Below are positions 63,201 through 64,000 of a stretch of 64,000 nucleotides of DNA, piece by piece. Each line of letters begins with the position of its first letter. Position 1 is the stretch's first letter. The notes beneath the pieces are model-generated. The model was not told the DNA's origin. It saw only the letters and a list, made by a program, of their open reading frames with translations, and did not search any database. The stretch is from Saprospiraceae bacterium (GTDB lineage: Bacteria > Bacteroidota > Bacteroidia > Chitinophagales > Saprospiraceae): the NCBI GenBank assembly GCA_016787575.1, contig JAEUUO010000032.1, positions 62,001-126,000 of the forward strand, given 5' to 3'. The position numbers and the translations under genes were made by a program.

Positions 63201-64000
63201 TAGATGATACCTTCTTTTATTAAATCATGAATATGGATCACTCCTAAATAATCATTGCCATCAACCACAATAACCTGGGTGATGTTTTTATCTTTTAATA
63301 TTTTAAATGCTTCAACAGCCATGGCATCTCCGGAAATTGTTACCGGATTTTGTGTCATAATTTCATTTGCTTTTAAAGATTCTATTGAATTTGATTGTTG
63401 AAGCATTCGTCTTAAATCTCCATCAGTAATAATTCCCTGCAATTTTTTTTCAGTATTCAATACTGCAGTCATCCCCAATCGTTTACTGGTCATTTCTAGG
63501 ATTACTTCTTTTAAGCTTGCTTGCTCATTTACAGCTGGTTTTTCATGCATTGGGTAAATGTCTTTTACTTTCAGATACAATTGCTTTCCCAAAGAACCTC
63601 CAGGATGAAATTGAGCAAAATCCATAGGTGTAAATCCTCGCAATGCAAGTAATGAAACAGCCAGTGCATCACCCATTACCATTTGCGCGGTAGTACTTGC
63701 TGTGGGTGCCAGGTTGTTGGGTTCAGCCTCTTTGTCAACCGGAATCCAAATCACTTGATTGGCTTGTTGGGCTAAACTTGATTTAGAATTTGAAACCATG
63801 GCTATTAATTGAGAACCTAAATTTTTAACCAAGGGCAACAATACTTTAATTTCTGGAGTTTCGCCGCTTTTAGAAATGCACAAGACAATGTCCTCCGGAC
63901 GAATCATTCCAAGGTCGCCGTGTATGGCATCTGCAGCATGCATAAACAAGGATGGGGTCCCGGTAGAATTAAAAGTTGCCACCATCTTTTGTCCGACGAT
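63200..64000 (-). CDS. kdsD: Arabinose-5-phosphate isomerase (KdsD/KpsF type), 5' end cut by window
   Basis: Converts ribulose-5-phosphate to arabinose-5-phosphate for Kdo synthesis. The visible 267 residues hold most of the SIS domain (STGTPSLFMHAADAIHGDLG and SKSGETPEIKVLLPL) and both CBS domains at the C terminus (about 145-260). The frame continues to the window edge (IVGQK), so about 60 N-terminal residues lie outside. Suggests Kdo-containing lipopolysaccharide or capsule in this organism. Confidence 0.92.
   Translation of the reverse strand: MVGQKMVATFNSTGTPSLFMHAADAIHGDLGMIRPEDIVLCISKSGETPEIKVLLPLVKNLGSQLIAMVSNSKSSLAQQANQVIWIPVDKEAEPNNLAPTASTTAQMVMGDALAVSLLALRGFTPMDFAQFHPGGSLGKQLYLKVKDIYPMHEKPAVNEQASLKEVILEMTSKRLGMTAVLNTEKKLQGIITDGDLRRMLQQSNSIESLKANEIMTQNPVTISGDAMAVEAFKILKDKNITQVIVVDGNDYLGVIHIHDLIKEGII

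Noticed and set aside
1..64000. CRISPR arrays, tRNA or rRNA genes, insertion sequences, prophage
   Set aside because: No regularly spaced repeats, no cloverleaf-like sequence in the gaps, no transposase or phage genes were seen; a computed search would be needed for certainty.

Overview
The window (about 35% G+C by eye) comes from a member of the Bacteroidota, most likely a Saprospiria/Chitinophagia-type lineage. Four things support this. Several secreted proteins end in a type IX secretion (T9SS) sorting domain. A GldH-like gliding lipoprotein is present. The recognisable promoters are of the Bacteroidota TTG-N18-20-TAnnTTTG type. The HU/TPR/small basic protein/RNase G gene order is also typical of the phylum. 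The genus cannot be fixed from sequence alone. I see no rRNA, tRNA, CRISPR array, insertion sequence or phage gene.

Layout. 1-3.4 kb: end of an Nfu-type Fe-S scaffold gene, NAD synthetase and an SbtA-like bicarbonate transporter. 3.6-13.6 kb: a 1.2k-residue T9SS propeller-like protein, dnaX-pyrD, an AT-rich gap with three hairpins, a damaged T9SS cargo gene and another T9SS protein. 13.9-20 kb: flavin reductase, TlpA-like thioredoxin, grpE-dnaJ-gldH, ssb, a zinc-ribbon/YdeI pair and phaB. 20-26 kb: a glycosyltransferase, RNase G, a 31-residue ribosomal-type protein, a TPR protein and HU, then divergent yicC-gmk. 25.9-44.3 kb: a 17-gene minus-strand surface polysaccharide operon. 44.4-50.8 kb: SET-domain protein, TPR lipoprotein, tandem SnoaL-domain secreted proteins and an O-antigen ligase-like protein. 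50.8-64 kb: pheS-hisS, an MltD-like transglycosylase, DUF3108 and DUF4230 proteins, a T9SS metalloprotease, ligA, a rhomboid protease and kdsD (cut by the window end).

The polysaccharide operon runs from a Wzz-like chain-length protein and a winged-helix regulator through two UDP-sugar dehydrogenases. It continues with the WlbA/WlbB/WlbC-type set for UDP-2,3-diacetamido-glucuronic acid, the NeuB/NeuC/NeuA set for a CMP-activated nonulosonic (sialic-type) acid, an alcohol-dehydrogenase/Gfo-Idh-MocA fusion, WecB, a heparinase II/III-like protein, two GT4 glycosyltransferases and a methyltransferase. Nearly all junctions overlap or abut, so it probably makes one acidic surface or extracellular polymer. 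No flippase is visible; the O-antigen ligase/polymerase-like gene lies about 5 kb away. A D-2-hydroxyacid dehydrogenase sits inside the neuC-neuA block without an obvious role.

The genome is compact. Transcription terminators are folded into the coding ends of neighbouring convergent genes, and several promoter -7 boxes lie inside the longest open frames, which shows that the true starts are further downstream. The most interesting items are the sugar-acid operon, the 31-residue basic protein, the tandem SnoaL proteins, the T9SS gene interrupted by one in-frame stop, and the three-hairpin intergenic region after pyrD.
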